Assembly (NCBI GenBank): GCA_029582165.1
Contig: CM055871.1
Span: forward strand, 7,501 to 71,500
Reading direction: 5' to 3'
DNA from: Portulaca oleracea
Taxonomy: Eukaryota > Streptophyta > Magnoliopsida > Caryophyllales > Portulacaceae
Length of the DNA: 64,000 bases
The translations under genes were made by a program, and so were the position numbers. Under the pieces are notes generated by a model. That model was not told where the DNA came from. It saw only the letters and a list, made by a program, of their open reading frames with translations, and did no database searches. Below, piece by piece: positions 1-11,884 of the stretch. Positions within the stretch are counted from its first letter, which is position 1, and the number at the start of each line of letters is the position of its first letter.

Positions 1-1487
1 GACCCGGGAAAAACTTCCAATGGTAACCTACGCGATGTTCGGCGAGTCGAAAGAGGTGTCTGGTCTTTAAGGGATTTAATTGAATTTTTACATATAAAAA
101 ATGTTTACATGAAATGTTTGAATTTTATTTTGAACATTAAAATTTATAATCTGCCCAAAATAAATAAGAAAACCAGAAAAATCAGAAATAATTAGCACGA
201 AAACCGAGGCAGTCAGGAAAATACTCAGGTCACTGATCTAGGGGCCATGTTGGTCTGCCTGGCGCCCTGGACTGTGACCCTGGGCCTTTCCTAGACAGCC
301 TGGGTGCTGGCAGTGGGCTCGGGCCAACAGCCGTGCAGACCCGCACGGGGTGGCGGATGCTGAACCGAGGCCACCAATTTCCGATTTTCGGTATTCAAAT
401 CATTTCGGGAAATAAATAAATTTTAAAATTCGAATAAAACTTAACATTTAGCGAATCAATTTTAATCAAAGTTTTATTTATTAGGAGTCGCCAGTTAATT
501 TTTTAGGAGAATTAATAAACTCGTATTTTTTAACTCCACGTAACCGCGAACCATGAGATTCGGATCCGGGAGTAAGGTTATGAATTCGAAAGTAAAAACC
601 TTCAAATCCGCCCGTTCAAAGAACGGACTCTACTAGATCGGTTTATTAAAGAAAAGAGCAGAAGGGGAGAATTAATTAGATTAATTGATGTTATTTAAAT
701 GCATGCGGAAAATAAATGCGATAATAATAAAAATGTGATAAATAAACAAAAAGCGATAAACAAAAAACAAATAAATAAAGAACGAAATTAAAATTATCTT
801 TTCAAGCAATCCGATTCTGATTAGTCGTAATTGATTTTTAATATCAGGATTACAACATTATTGGTAATTGCGAGGAACTAAAAACAGAAATTAAATGCCA
901 GAATTAAAAATGCCAGAATGCACGTATGCAAATGAGAGAGGAAGAGAAGAAGAGAAATCCACCTAGTGTCAATATTCCCAGGTGGTTTCGATGTGTCAAA
1001 TGAAATGAGAGATGGGGGTATTTATAGGGAAAGTAAGTGAGAGAATTAGGTTTAGGATAGCTAAAAATAGCAGATACGCTAAAAAAGTCAATCTGCTAAA
1101 ATTAGTAAACAGCAGTCCGCTGGCTTGCTCCCAAGCTCGCTTCGCAAAGACGCGACCCGAGAGAAAGCATGTTCACAGAGACCCACACAAATACCGGATG
1201 CGGGTAAATGGTCCTCGTGCAGACCCACCTGGCGCCCCAACCTTGCTTGGGTTCTAGGCAACGCCTCGAGCTGCATGTCAGGGCCTATTTTGGGCCTATT
1301 TTCTTTTGGGCTTGTTTTGTGAGGATATTTTGCGGGGGTTTTTTGTGGGTTTTTTTTGTGGTGGTTTTCTCTCATTTTTACATTTCAAACATAATTGGCA
1401 TTTTACCTACGCTAAAAATAATAAAAATAGAAATACTAGAAATAAAAAATATTACAATATTTCAAAGACACTTTTTGGGTATCTACA
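1..1487 (+). mobile_element. LTR (5' end cut off by the window), Ty3/gypsy-like family
   Basis: This stretch is noncoding and ends in TATCTACA, a CA-type LTR terminus. It shares ordered blocks with the better defined solo LTR at 51730-53327: a GAGTCGCCAG block (485-494 here), a GGTAAGGTTA-GAATTCG block, a CTCTACTAG block, and a GGGGGTATTTATAGG TATA region near the 3' third. The first bases (GACCCGGG...) probably lie only a few bases inside the LTR. The sequence after 1487 does not look like a primer-binding site, so a solo LTR is more likely than a full element. The gypsy assignment is inferred from general LTR layout, not from coding sequence. Confidence 0.6.
1014..1029 (+). promoter_or_regulatory. 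LTR TATA box
   Basis: TATTTATAG (1019-1027) sits in a GGGGG-TATTTATAGG context. The same context recurs at about 52836-52850 in the related solo LTR, so it is probably the conserved core promoter at the U3/R boundary. Confidence 0.5.
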
Positions 1488-2329
1488 CCATCCAATTTAT
1501 GATTGCAAGGATTTAATATCCTACTTTGTTTTGATTATGATTTTTGGGGATATGCAATCTCACCCACATAATAGTAATAATGGTAATTTTTTGATTAAAG
1601 GATTACTTTGATTTTCTATTTCTGTTTTGAAATTTTTTCTGTTAAATTCTAAATTCTGTTATTTCCAGATTGAGTTTCAATTATTTATGAACTTGTTTGA
1701 CTGATTCACTTCTCCCATAAAATGAATTGAAATGATTCTTTTTTATCTATTTTGTAAAAATGTTTGTTTTCAGGTGACGAGCTTGTTGCAAGGGTCAAGA
1801 ATTAGAGTGAGAACGTCGTGTTAGTTAATGATCTTGGGTTTGTTAGGATGGTTAAGTTGTTGTGACTCTCGAATCAGTTTAAGTTGTTTTCTTTGAAGTT
1901 AAGGTTATTTAGTCGTTGTAGTTTCGATTAAGTTTTCTATTCTAGTCTTGTATTTCTTCAAAGATACGGTAGTGACACCTATTTAAAGTTAGCCTTTCGC
2001 TATTAACGTTAGTTAGCGTTTGACTTTTTCATAATTGATTTTCAAAGACGTTACAATACTCATCCTCCTCCATCCCTCACCAAACGCCCACATCTCATGG
2101 GCCGAGCACCTATGTTTTTTAATCTAGCTCTTCTCATCAACCTACAACACGTCGGCTCATGACCATTACTTGTTGAGATGAGTTGTGAGGATGGAGAGGG
2201 GATGCATGGGTGCCAGGTAGGATAATCAAACGTTCAATGATGAGAGTGGTATTGCCAACACCACGAGGACCATGAAGAATCAGGGGTTAGTGGATACAAT
2301 GATGCTGGGCATATTTGTTGAGTGTAGTT
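1488..2329. other. No gene recognised
   Basis: AT-rich sequence with no convincing coding frame, splice-flanked exon or terminal repeat. Confidence 0.5.
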
Positions 2330-2337
2330 TCTAATAC

Positions 2338-2954
2338 TAGGGATGACAATGGGTCAGGTTCAGGGCAGGTAGAGTCGTATCCTTACCCTACCCATATTTA
2401 GCGGATACAAAATATGAGTACCTTTACCTTTACCCTTACCCATTGGGTAGTGCGGGTATAATAAGTATAATTGAAGATTAAATTATACAACCCGTTTTAT
2501 ACCCATATGTACAAATTAATGGATTATTTTTGGGTATAATCATATTAGTGCTCAAAGAAAATATTATATGAAGATTACTATTAGAAATAGGAAAATCGGA
2601 CAACTATCATGCCAAAATATATTTAATATGTTAATATACCCGCCTTACCCGGCCCCAAAAGAGTGGGTATGGATGATAAAATTTTAGAGAAAATATCGTG
2701 GTTACAAAACTCAATAAATTAGCTATAAACGCAAATATTAATATATTGAGGGCCCAATAATGAATAATCAGCGGTAGTTTTTTTTTTGTTTTTTTGTTTT
2801 GTAGGTATTTAGGGGTGGGTCGGGTAGGGTACTCGTCGGGTTGAGACAGGTACCCATTACCCTACCCTTACCCATTTTTTTCCTAAAATTTACCACCTAT
2901 AACGAATCGGGTAAAGGCGGGTACCTACGGTTTCGGGTTTTATTGTCATTCCTA
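2338..2954. mobile_element. hAT-like MITE with 8-bp target duplication
   Basis: The 617-bp element starts TAGGGATGACAAT and ends in the inverted form ATTGTCATTCCTA (one mismatch). It is flanked by TCTAATAC (2330-2337) and TCTAAAAA (2955-2962), which match at 6 of 8 positions, as expected for an aged hAT-type 8-bp duplication. Inside, degenerate copies of GGGTA/TACCC motifs run in both orientations. It has no coding capacity. Confidence 0.65.
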
Positions 2955-3029
2955 TCTAAAAATTATTACTTTATCCTTGCTATTAATATATATAATGAAT
3001 TAAAATAAAGGTTATTTGGTAATTTTAAA

Positions 3030-3259
3030 ATTTTCGGGGACGGGGATTCGGGGATGCGGACGGGGAATTTTCCCCGGTGGGGAAAATGGGGACGGGGATG
3101 GGGAAAATTTTGTCCCCATCCCCGCCCCGTCTCCAAGCGGATTTTGAAAAATCGTCTCCGTCCCTGTCCCCATCCCTAATGGGGGTGGGTGGGGATTTTT
3201 CCCCAGAGTGGGGCGGGCCCCAGCGGGTTCGGGGATTCCCCGCCCCATTGCCATCCCTA
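3030..3259 (-). mobile_element. GC-rich MITE-like element of the same terminal type
   Basis: On the minus strand it begins TAGGGATGGCAATGGGGCG at 3259 and continues as degenerate GGGGACGGGGAT-type repeats to about 3030. The terminus resembles that of the 2338-2954 element. The other end is not clear and no target duplication was found. Open frames here are a by-product of the low-complexity sequence. Confidence 0.45.
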
Positions 3260-3310
3260 AATACATGTTGAATATCATCATTTTGTGTTTATTTGACTGC
3301 CATTTTTTTT

Positions 3311-3626
3311 AATTCTAGAATTATTGGTAGAGGTAAGTAGGCAGAATAGAGAAATGAAGAGGGAAAGACACTTGTCTTGAATTGTAATACTTAGCCATAA
3401 AATGAGATAGCTAAGTAAGTAAGCTCCATAACAAATTGTTTGAGCGCACAAGCCAAGACGAAGAGGAAAAGACACTTATCTTGGATTGTGCACTCAAACA
3501 ATTTGTTATGGAGCTTACTTACTTAGCTACCTCATTTCATGGCTAAGTATTACAATTCAAGACAAGTGTCTTTCCCTTTTCCTTTCTCTCCTATTCCTGC
3601 CTACCTCTACTAATAATTCTAAAATT
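3311..3626. repeat. Foldback (long hairpin) element
   Basis: A left arm (3311 to about 3450) is the inverted complement of the right arm (about 3485-3626), with roughly 90% identity by eye over about 140 bp. The arms are separated by a loop of about 35 bp. Near the loop an extra copy of the GACACTT-TCTTG block occurs. A transcript in either direction would form a long, nearly perfect hairpin. It could be a foldback MITE. Confidence 0.8.
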
Positions 3627-3659
3627 GGTTAATTATGAGTTAGAGTTTGTGGTTTGTGT

Positions 3660-4617
3660 GTGTTGGAATATGTTGGTTTCTTTTATGTGATTTGATTTGG
3701 AATTAGTTGTTGAAAGTTGGATTTTTGAACTTATATTTAGAAACGAGTCTGTGGCTCGATAAGGTGAATCAGCGTGTGACCGTTAATTCTTGTGATTTAT
3801 ATATGTTGGAATTAGTTGTTGAAAGTTGGATTTTTGAAATTATGTTTAGAAACGAGTGTTTGGCTCGAAAGGGTTAATTGGCGTGTGGCCATTAAATTTT
3901 TGTGATTTATATATGTTGGTTTTAGTTGTTGAAAGTTGGATTTTTGAACTTATGTTCAGGAACGAGCCTGTGGCTCGATAGGGTTAATCGGCGTGTGGCC
4001 GTGAACTTATGTGATTTATATATGTTGGAATTAGTTGTATGAAAGTTTGATTTTTGAAATTATGTTTAGAAACAAGCGTGTAGCTCGAAAGGGTTAATTG
4101 GCGTGTGGCCATTAAATTTTTGTGATTTATATATGTTGGTTTTAGTTGTTGAAAGTTGGATTTTTGAAATTATGTTCAGGAACGAGCCTGTGGCTCGATA
4201 GGGTTAATCGGCGTGTGACCGTGAACTTATGTGATTTATATATGTTGGAATTAGTTGTATGAAAGTTTGATTTTTGAAATTATATTTAGAAACGAGTGTG
4301 TGGCTCGATAGGGTTAATCGACGTGTAGCCGTGAACTTTTGTGATTTATATATGTTGGAATGAGTTGTATGAAAGTTTAATTTTTGAACTTAAGTTTAGA
4401 AACGAGTGTATGGCTTGATAGGGTGAATCGACATGTGGCCGTCAATTTTTGTGATTTATATATGTTGGAATTAGTTGTATGAAAGTTGGATTTTTGAATT
4501 TATGTTTAGAAACGAACGTATGACTCGATAGGATGAATCGGCGTGTGGCCGTTAAATTTTTGTGATTTATGTATGTTGGTTTTAGTTGTTGAAAGTTGGA
4601 TTTTTGAATTTATGTTG
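3660..4617. repeat. Tandem array, about 110-bp unit, about 8.5 copies
   Basis: The marker TGTGATTTATATATGTTGG recurs at 3791, 3901, 4010, 4121, 4230, 4340, 4450 and 4561 (the last with one change), spacing 109-111 bp. A degenerate first copy lies near 3684. Two types alternate between about 3895 and 4330, giving a dimer of about 220 bp. The array ends just before a splice-acceptor-like TTTGCAG at 4622-4628, so it lies in the intron upstream of the transposase-like exon. Confidence 0.9.
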
Positions 4618-4622
4618 ATCAT

Positions 4623-5069
4623 TTGCAGAATGACAACATGGAGCAAGTGACTGCGGCGGGTGTGGAACATAATTCCTTAGAAGTCAATGCAATGTACTAC
4701 AATGCTGCTGGGGGATTCCAGGTCAAAAAACAGTCTATATACGGCCTCGGATCATCCATAGGGATGTTTTATGAAAGGCCAACACGCTCATCACGCCCGG
4801 AGGGCAAGGGATCATCTTCTTCCTCATCCATACCGACCCCAACTGCGTACGCTTCCTTGGTGGGCGAGCATCAGGTGTTCAAGACCCAACTCTCACAGTA
4901 CTAAGAACTGTGCAACCAACTCCAAGGAAGATTCTCTCAAGTGGAGCAGAACCAACAGCAGCAAAATCAGCAAGGGACTCCTTCTAGCGGTCAATTTTCT
5001 CCTTCTAATTTCATAAACAGTTCATCTCCCCATGACCCTTCTAGTTACATTTTTACTACTTTTAGGTAG
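4623..5069 (+). pseudogene. C-terminal exon of an En/Spm-type plant transposase-family protein, with nonsense stop
   Basis: The frame contains VYGLGS-like residues (here IYGLGSS), followed by a Ser/Pro-rich stretch and a Gln-rich C-terminus. This resembles the end of plant Ptta/En/Spm (Transposase_24) proteins as I know the family. The frame stops at TAA 4902-4904, then continues in the same frame for 54 more codons to TAG 5067-5069. That continuation is the expected coiled, Gln-rich tail, so the TAA looks like a disabling mutation. A TTTGCAG acceptor (4622-4628) precedes it, suggesting the start is a 3' exon rather than a true ATG start. The N-terminal exons were not found. The family call rests on a short motif. 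Confidence 0.5.
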
Positions 5070-5136
5070 AATATGTTTTAGACATTAATGTCTATGACCC
5101 TAAACTCTATAATTGTTGAACTTTGTAATATGTATG

Positions 5137-5470
5137 GTGACCGTTTAGTACTTTGAATATATTAATGTTTGGCGACCGTTTAAGTTATATGCTTCTCGAC
5201 CATTGGAAATTAAACTTATGCATGTTTACCTCAAAGACAACAGAAAAAAAGTAGAAACCTGCGACCGTTAATTCAACGATCGCAAATTAGCGACTATTCG
5301 TAAACGATCGCCCAGTTGTGCAACCATTCATAAACGGTTGCTAATCTGCGATGTTCATGAACGGTCGCAGCTCATTATGGCTGTTGAATGAACGGTTGCC
5401 TGGTTTGCCAAACGACCCTTCAGAGGTGACCGACTTGAACGGTCGCGCGTCTCTCAGTGCGACCGTTCAA
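5137..5470. repeat. Cluster of GCGACCGTT / AACGGTCGC motifs (possible CACTA subterminal repeats)
   Basis: About a dozen copies of (G)CGACCGTT or its complement, some with one change, lie in both orientations over about 330 bp just 3' of the En/Spm-like exon. CACTA elements carry short subterminal repeats that bind transposase, so this could be that region. A TAGTG at 5491-5495 could be a decayed terminus, but the usual longer terminal sequence is absent. Confidence 0.45.
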
Positions 5471-5703
5471 GCTTCTCTCAGTATATATATTAGTGGTTTG
5501 GTTTCGGTTTCCTGCTAGTTTGAATGTCCCAAATCAGGACTATCTCGTTTGGCATCGGATTTTTACGGTTGGTGCACCAAAATTTTAAACTGGTTTGGTC
5601 TTTTGCAGCCTACGGTTCAATTTGACGACAATTTGTATTACATACACATCAAATTTATACTCCATGATATCTGCAAGTGAAAAATCACAATATTAAGAGC
5701 GAC

Positions 5704-5887
5704 CAATCTGATATATGTACAAGTGAACAATCATTGTATTTGGACGACAAATGTCAAAGGCAAGTTATAAATTGTATAGCTAGTATGCTAGTGAACAATC
5801 TGATATATGTACAAGTGAACAATCATTGTATTTGGAGGACAAATGTCAAAGGCAAGTAATAAATTGTATAGCTAGTATGCTAGTGTC
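5704..5887. repeat. Tandem duplication, 92-bp unit
   Basis: Two adjacent copies (5704-5795 and 5796-5887) differ at only a few positions. Each contains GTGAACAATCATTGTA, a motif also found at 62460-62760. Confidence 0.85.
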
Positions 5888-6291
5888 AATGTACCTTGCA
5901 ACGCATTTGATAGGTAATGGGAATGAGAATGTGAATTTATAATAGGAATGTAAATAGCTAGTGTGTTAATATTCTATGTGGAAATGAAAATGAAAACGTA
6001 TCTATGAATTTCTAATTTTCGTGTTTGTCATGTGATAATTTGAAATGTGAATAAGTGGGGGTAAGATTGAGAACGAGTACACATTTACTATAACATCTTT
6101 GATTAAATTTAAATATAGTGATATCGTATGACACTTATTGATAATATTAATTAAATATATGAATAACATTAATATTTAACATTGATTTATGAATTTTTTT
6201 TTATGAATTACCACCTCACTCCCCAATAATAGATTAACAAGAGTTGGGATTTCTATTTCCATTTCCATTTCCATCCCCTTGTGGTGCAATT
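5888..6291. other. No gene recognised
   Basis: AT-rich spacer; nothing supportable. Ends at the target duplication of the next LINE. Confidence 0.5.
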
Positions 6292-6540
6292 AATTACATG
6301 TTCCTGGTACGCAATTAATCCAGAAATATAACATATAAAAGTCTTATATTTTTCTCCTCGCTGGTGCAAACCCTAACGACGTCCTACTGCCGTTGGGTGA
6401 AACACCACTGTGTGGAGCATCTTCCCTTCACCGGAAGGGTTTTTGGTTATAGTAGTCACTTCCTGGGAGGCGTGGTGTTGAGTAGGAAGCAAAAGACATA
6501 TACTTTGAGTTGACTAGTTGAGAAAGAAACGAGGGCTAGC

Positions 6541-7597
6541 ATGGCACAACCCACAACACAAGAATTGGAGATGGCCATGAATAATCTGGCTTTAACGGCT
6601 GAAGAGGAGGAAATTCTGGAGTTTGACGATCCTGAAGAAAGGAACGTGGACACCCAAATTGCATTATGCCTCGTCGAAAAATTACACACACATAGCAAAT
6701 TTAACCCGGAGGCGTTACTAACTACCATGAAGAATATTTGGAGGCCCAGCAGAGGAGTAGTACCGACGAACTCGGGAAGAATTTATTTTCTTTCCAATTT
6801 TTCTCCGAGGAAGACAGAGACAAGGTTCTTGATGATGGACCTACGTTCGATAACGCTATCTTGATGTTGAAACAGTTGGATGGCAACCAACAACCATCAG
6901 AGATAGACTTTAAGGAAGTTAGGTTCTGAGTGAAGGCAGCGGAGGTACCGATGAGGAAAAAGAGGCAGGCTTTTGCGGAGTTCATGGGCAACACCATTGG
7001 CAAATTCATAGCAGTAGATGAAGATGATATCCTGGTTCACTCCAAATACTTGAAGATAAAGGTGGATATTGACATCACCAAACCAATAAGGCGAGGTTTA
7101 CGTCTGAAAATTGACGGCGCAGCTAAGTGGCTACCTTTGAAGTATGTCCGAATACCGGACTACTGCTACTTATGTGGGATCATAGATCACGTCTTCAAAG
7201 CATGCAGGGGATATACGGGGGGAATGTTGGAGCAAGATTTACCATATGGCCCGAGACTAAAAGGATCCCCGATAAAGAGGAAAAGGAGGGAGGTCTTGAG
7301 GAGGAATGGAGGGAGGATAAAAGGAAAAACTTAGAGCTAAGGGGAGGCAGTAGTGCGGCACGACTAACGCCCAACCGGTTGAACTTGGCTTTGGCGGCGG
7401 AAGAAAAGCGGAACCAGGACCATGAAAAAGAAGCGGACAAAGACGAGATGGAAATCGAGACAAACTACAAGCGCAAGATGGCTGATATAGGAGGCAAGAA
7501 ACAAGGAGAAAGAAAAGTTAGACTGGTGCACGAGGACGACAAAGAAGTTATTTCAGAGGTGGAGACTGGCTTTGACCAGTCCCGCCTAGAACAATGA
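6541..7597 (+). pseudogene. LINE copy 1 ORF1 (gag-like RNA-binding protein)
   Basis: The start ATG at 6541 opens an acidic N-terminus. It is followed by a DUF4283-type region and a CCHC knuckle at about 7160-7210 (CYLCGIIDHVFKAC, spacing C-x2-C-x4-H-x4-C), then a Lys/Glu-rich tail. Such ORF1 proteins bind LINE RNA and help integration. Lesions are a frameshift near 6740, a TGA at 6927-6929 where the family normally has Trp, and a frameshift near 7230. The final frame ends with TGA 7595-7597, which overlaps the ORF2 ATG (7594-7596) as ATGA. Confidence 0.8.
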
Positions 7598-10500
7598 AAA
7601 TCATGTGCTGGAACTGCCGGGGAGGTGGCAACCCCCGGACGGTTCGTGCGCTCCAATTTTGGAGCAAGAAACATCGCCCCAACATACTTTTCCTCTCCGA
7701 GACTATGCTGGATGCTATGAGAGCAGAATCTTTAGGAAAGAAATTTGGCTTCCCACGGGGGGTGGGAGTAGACAGTAGAGGGAGATCGGGCGGCATTGTG
7801 ATGTTGTGGAGGGAAGAGGTAGATTTCGAGCTAATATCATTCTCCCAGAATCATATTATGGGGGATGTAAAGGAGTTAGGGGAATTTTGGAGCAAGAAAC
7901 ATCGCCCCAACATACTTTTCCTCTCTGAGACTATGCTGGATGCTAGGAGAGTAGAATCTTTAGGAAAGAAATTTGGCTTCCCACGGGGGGTGGGAGTAGA
8001 CAGTAGAGGGAGATCGGGCGGCATTGTGATGTTGTGGAGGGAAGAGGTAGATTTCGAGCTAATATCATTCTCCCAGAATCATATTATGGGGGATGTAAAA
8101 GAGTTAGGGGGTCTTCAGATGCGCTTTGTCAGGCTATACAGATGGCCGGAGGCACAGGAAAAATGGCGTACGTGGAATTAGCTGAGAACGGTGGACAGTG
8201 ATCAAACTACACCAACAGTCGTCGGAGGAGACTTCAACGAAATATTAACGATAGACGAAAAGGAAGGGGGTGCTGTCAGAAGTCAGTCGTGTATAACAAA
8301 TTTCAGAGAAGCTCTGAGGGATCGCAACCTCCATGATTTGGGTTATTCAGGCCCCTGGTTTACTTGGCAACGGGGCAATGATATGCGACGTTATGTCAGA
8401 GAAAGACTAGACCGATACACAGCAAACAAGTTATGGAGAGATAATTTCCCAAATCACATGGTTCAAAACCTGACACGTTACAAATCAGACCACGCACCTA
8501 TTCTCCTGGATACGGAAGCTAGAACAGTCCCATTTGTGCCGAAATGGAGGGTTCCAAAGTTCGAAAAAGTGTGGTTGGAAGACGAGGAATGTGCACCTCT
8601 AGTGAGCAGAATTTGGGCAGAAACAGAGGGTGGAATTGTGAACAAAATCGCTACCTGCATCAACAAATTAGACTATTGGGGTAGAGCCAAATTTGGCAAC
8701 ATTGACAAAGAAATTGAGGAGATTGACAGCAAGTTGAGACAGTTACAACTTAGACCAGCCACCCAAAATAATATGGATGATATTTGTGATCTGAAAAATA
8801 GGTTGGACACACTACTGAGCCAAAAGGAGAAACTTTGGTATATGCGAAGCCGGGTAGCGTACATAAAGGATGATGACAGAAATACAAGCTATTTCCATCA
8901 CAAGGTGAAACAAAGAACTAAACGGAACGCTATTACCAAGCTGAGACGCTCAGATGGAAGCTACACAGAAGATGAGAGGGAAATCAAAGAGCTCACAGTA
9001 GAGTACTTTGAGTCAATCTTCACGACCAGTAAGCCAATTCAAGTGGAGCAGGCGTTGACGGGTATTAATAAGGTGGTGACGGACCGGATGAACGAGGAGC
9101 TAACAAAACCCATATCAAGTGAAGAAGTCAGGAACGCTTTGTTTTAAATGCATCCCATAAAGGCGCCCGGGCCTGACGGAATGCATGCACTATTTTTCCA
9201 ATCATTTTGGACGATGGTGGGAGAGGATGTGGTAGCGTATGTACGTGCAGTCCTTTCAGGGGCGTTGACACCAACTGAAACGAACAAAACGTCAATTACT
9301 CTAATCCCGAAAGTGAAGAATCTGGAGGAAGTCTCTCAGTACCGCCCCATCAGCCTATGTAATGTTTTATATAAGATTGCGTCGAAAACCTTGGCAAACA
9401 GACTCAAACTCATACTCCCAGAGATCGTCTCCCCCCAACAGAGTGGTTTTGTTCCTGGGCGATTAATATCTGACAATGTCTTAGTTGCTCTAGAACTGTT
9501 CCATACCATGAAGAGGAGGTCTTTGGGAAGGAAAGGAGTGATGGCAATTAAATTGGATATGAGCAAGGCATATGACCGGGTCGAATGGGTCTTTTTAGAA
9601 GCAGTACTCCACAAACTGGGTTTCACCCTCAATGGGTCAGTGTCGTAATGCGATGCGTTTCCTCAGTGTGCTATACAGTCAAAATTAACGGACAACAATC
9701 GAGACAATTTACACCATCGCGAGGCCTCCGGCAAGGCGATCTGATATCGCCCTACCTCTTCATCTTAGTTGCGGAAGCCTTTTCGGGCTTGCTAAGACAG
9801 GCAGGCAGCGGAAGCAAGGCTCATACACGGTGCGAAGGCAAGTCGAAATGGTCCAGCAATCTCCCACCTTTTCTTCACAGACGATAGCATTCTATTTACA
9901 AGAGCTACGGATCGAGAATGCCTGCAGCTGGCGGACATCATTAGCCGATATGAACGGGCATCGGGACAAAGAGTAAACTTCGATAAGTCCGAAATCTCCT
10001 TTAGTAGGGGCGTTTTACATGCGAAGAAGGAGGGAGTTAGCGAACTTGCTGCGAATGAAGCGGGTGGAGAAACATGAGAAATATTTAGGAGCAACAACAT
10101 TCATCGGCAGAAGCAAGAAAGCTATATTCGGGGCAATTGCGGACAGGGTCTGGAAAAAACTCAATGGATGGAAAGAGAGTCTCCTATCACGCGCCGATAA
10201 AGAAATCTTGATCAAGGCCATCATACAAGCGATTCCCACATACATAATGAGCATCTTTAAACTACTAGTTACATTGGTAGATGACGTACACATGATGTGC
10301 GCCAAATTTTGGTGGGGTTCAAAAACAGGTGCGAGGAAAATTCACTGGAAATCTTGGGACTACCTTTGCAAGCCCAAATGCTGTGGTGGGATGGGTTTCA
10401 GACGATTAGGTGTCTTCAACGATGCTCTTTTAGCGAAGCAAGGTTGGAGACTTCTAAACAACACACAATCCCTCTTCTACAAGGTCTTTGAGGCAAAATA

Positions 10501-11884
10501 CTTCCACGGCAAAAGCTTCTTGGATTCGGCGTTGGGCCATACTCCTAGCTACGCATGGCGAGGTATCTGGGCAACCAAGGCATTGCTGAAGGAGGGTCTC
10601 TACTGGAGAGTCGGTAATGGGAGCAACATCAACATATGAAAGGATGATTGGTTGTATGATGAACAGGGAAAGAAAGCAACTACTGAGGACCCAAAGAATC
10701 CAGAACTGTAGAAGGTCAACGATCTCATTTATCCTGTAAGCAAATCGTGGCGTACAGACATAATAACAAGAACCTTCAACGACCGTGATCGCAATCTAAT
10801 TTTATCGATTCCCATAAGCAAAAGGCAGATTAGTGACAGGTTGGCATGGGTGTTTGATGATAGAGGTGTCTTCACAGTGAAATCAGCTTATATAATCGGT
10901 GCTGGCATTGATCTGGGTGAATTTGAAGGGTACTGGACAAAAATTTGGGGAGCCCGTTGTATTCTGAAGGCTAAAATCTTTGGATGGCAGTAGTGCAATC
11001 AAATTCTACCAACATGAGATCTTCTCCACCGCAGACACATCACAGACTCAAGAAAGTGCCCCCGCTGCGACTGTGCGATTGAAGACAACTGGCATGCAAT
11101 TATCGGGTGCAAGGAAGCGAAAGAGGTGTGGATGAAACTAGGAGATGACATTATGCAAAACACAGCGGAAAACACTCACCCGGGGGAACTGATAATGCAA
11201 TGGAAGGACAATCTGGACGACCGCGACTTCAACCTGAGACTTATGGTGGCATGGCAGGTCTGGTGGCCCGAAACAAGAGACTGTTCTCACGGAAATCGAC
11301 CCCGCCTCAAATACTAATTTCGAGAGCAATCCAGACGGTGGATGATCTGGAAAGGTTGCTGAATAGGGAGAGCCGTCAGCAACACTGCATACCCGGGTCT
11401 GGTACAGTCAGATGGAGACCTCCTGATGAACACTCGGTGAAGTTCAACTTCGATGCTTCCCTGGAGAAAGATTGGATACGATTGGGGTTTGTTGCGAGGA
11501 ATGCTAATGGTGAATTTTTACTTGCTGCTGTCCGGAAATGCAGGGCAACTTGGTCTCCAAATGTGGCAGAAGCCCAGGCGTGTCTTCCAATTGGCCTCCA
11601 GATTCCGCTATGACAAAGTTGTTTTCGAGTCGGATTGCCTAGTTCTAGTTAATCGTTTGGCTAAAGCACAATTCTTTTTTAGCGAACTTGATATAGTAGT
11701 GGAAGATATTTTAGATTTGGTTTCTATTTTTAATAGGTATTCTTGGTCTCATGTGAAGAGGGAAGGCAATTTCCCTGCCCATCACCTTGCGCGGGTTGAC
11801 CCGGATAGGGACGAGCATGTATGGCTAGGGACATGTCCTACCCAAATCGCACCTTATGTATTGATGGATAAATTATCAATATAA
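7594..11884 (+). pseudogene. LINE copy 1 ORF2 (endonuclease, reverse transcriptase, RNase H)
   Basis: An APE-type endonuclease starts with MKIMCWNCRG and includes a VVGGDFNE block near 8220. Reverse transcriptase follows, with a KAPGPDGM block (9160), the [12 protein letters not shown] motif carrying the first catalytic Asp (9555-9590) and GLRQGD (9722-9740). The YADD-type box is altered to FTDDS (about 9880). A zinc-binding domain (CPRCDC...H...C) lies near 11060-11115 and an RNase H-like domain runs from 11410 to 11884. Breaks are in-frame TAG 8179-8181, TAA 9145-9147, frameshifts near 9625, 9850 and 10020, TGA 10637-10639, and more downstream. The endonuclease also carries a 76-codon tandem duplication. 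Confidence 0.88.
7655..8110 (+). repeat. 228-bp in-frame tandem duplication within the LINE endonuclease
   Basis: Copies 7655-7882 and 7883-8110 are nearly identical (a handful of differences) and keep frame because 228 is 76 codons. The duplicated segment runs from the LFLSET block to the NHIMGD block of the endonuclease. Confidence 0.92.

Noticed and set aside
3012..3281. Proline/glycine-rich open frames on both strands
   Set aside because: Produced by GGGGAC/GGGGAT low-complexity sequence of a MITE-like element.
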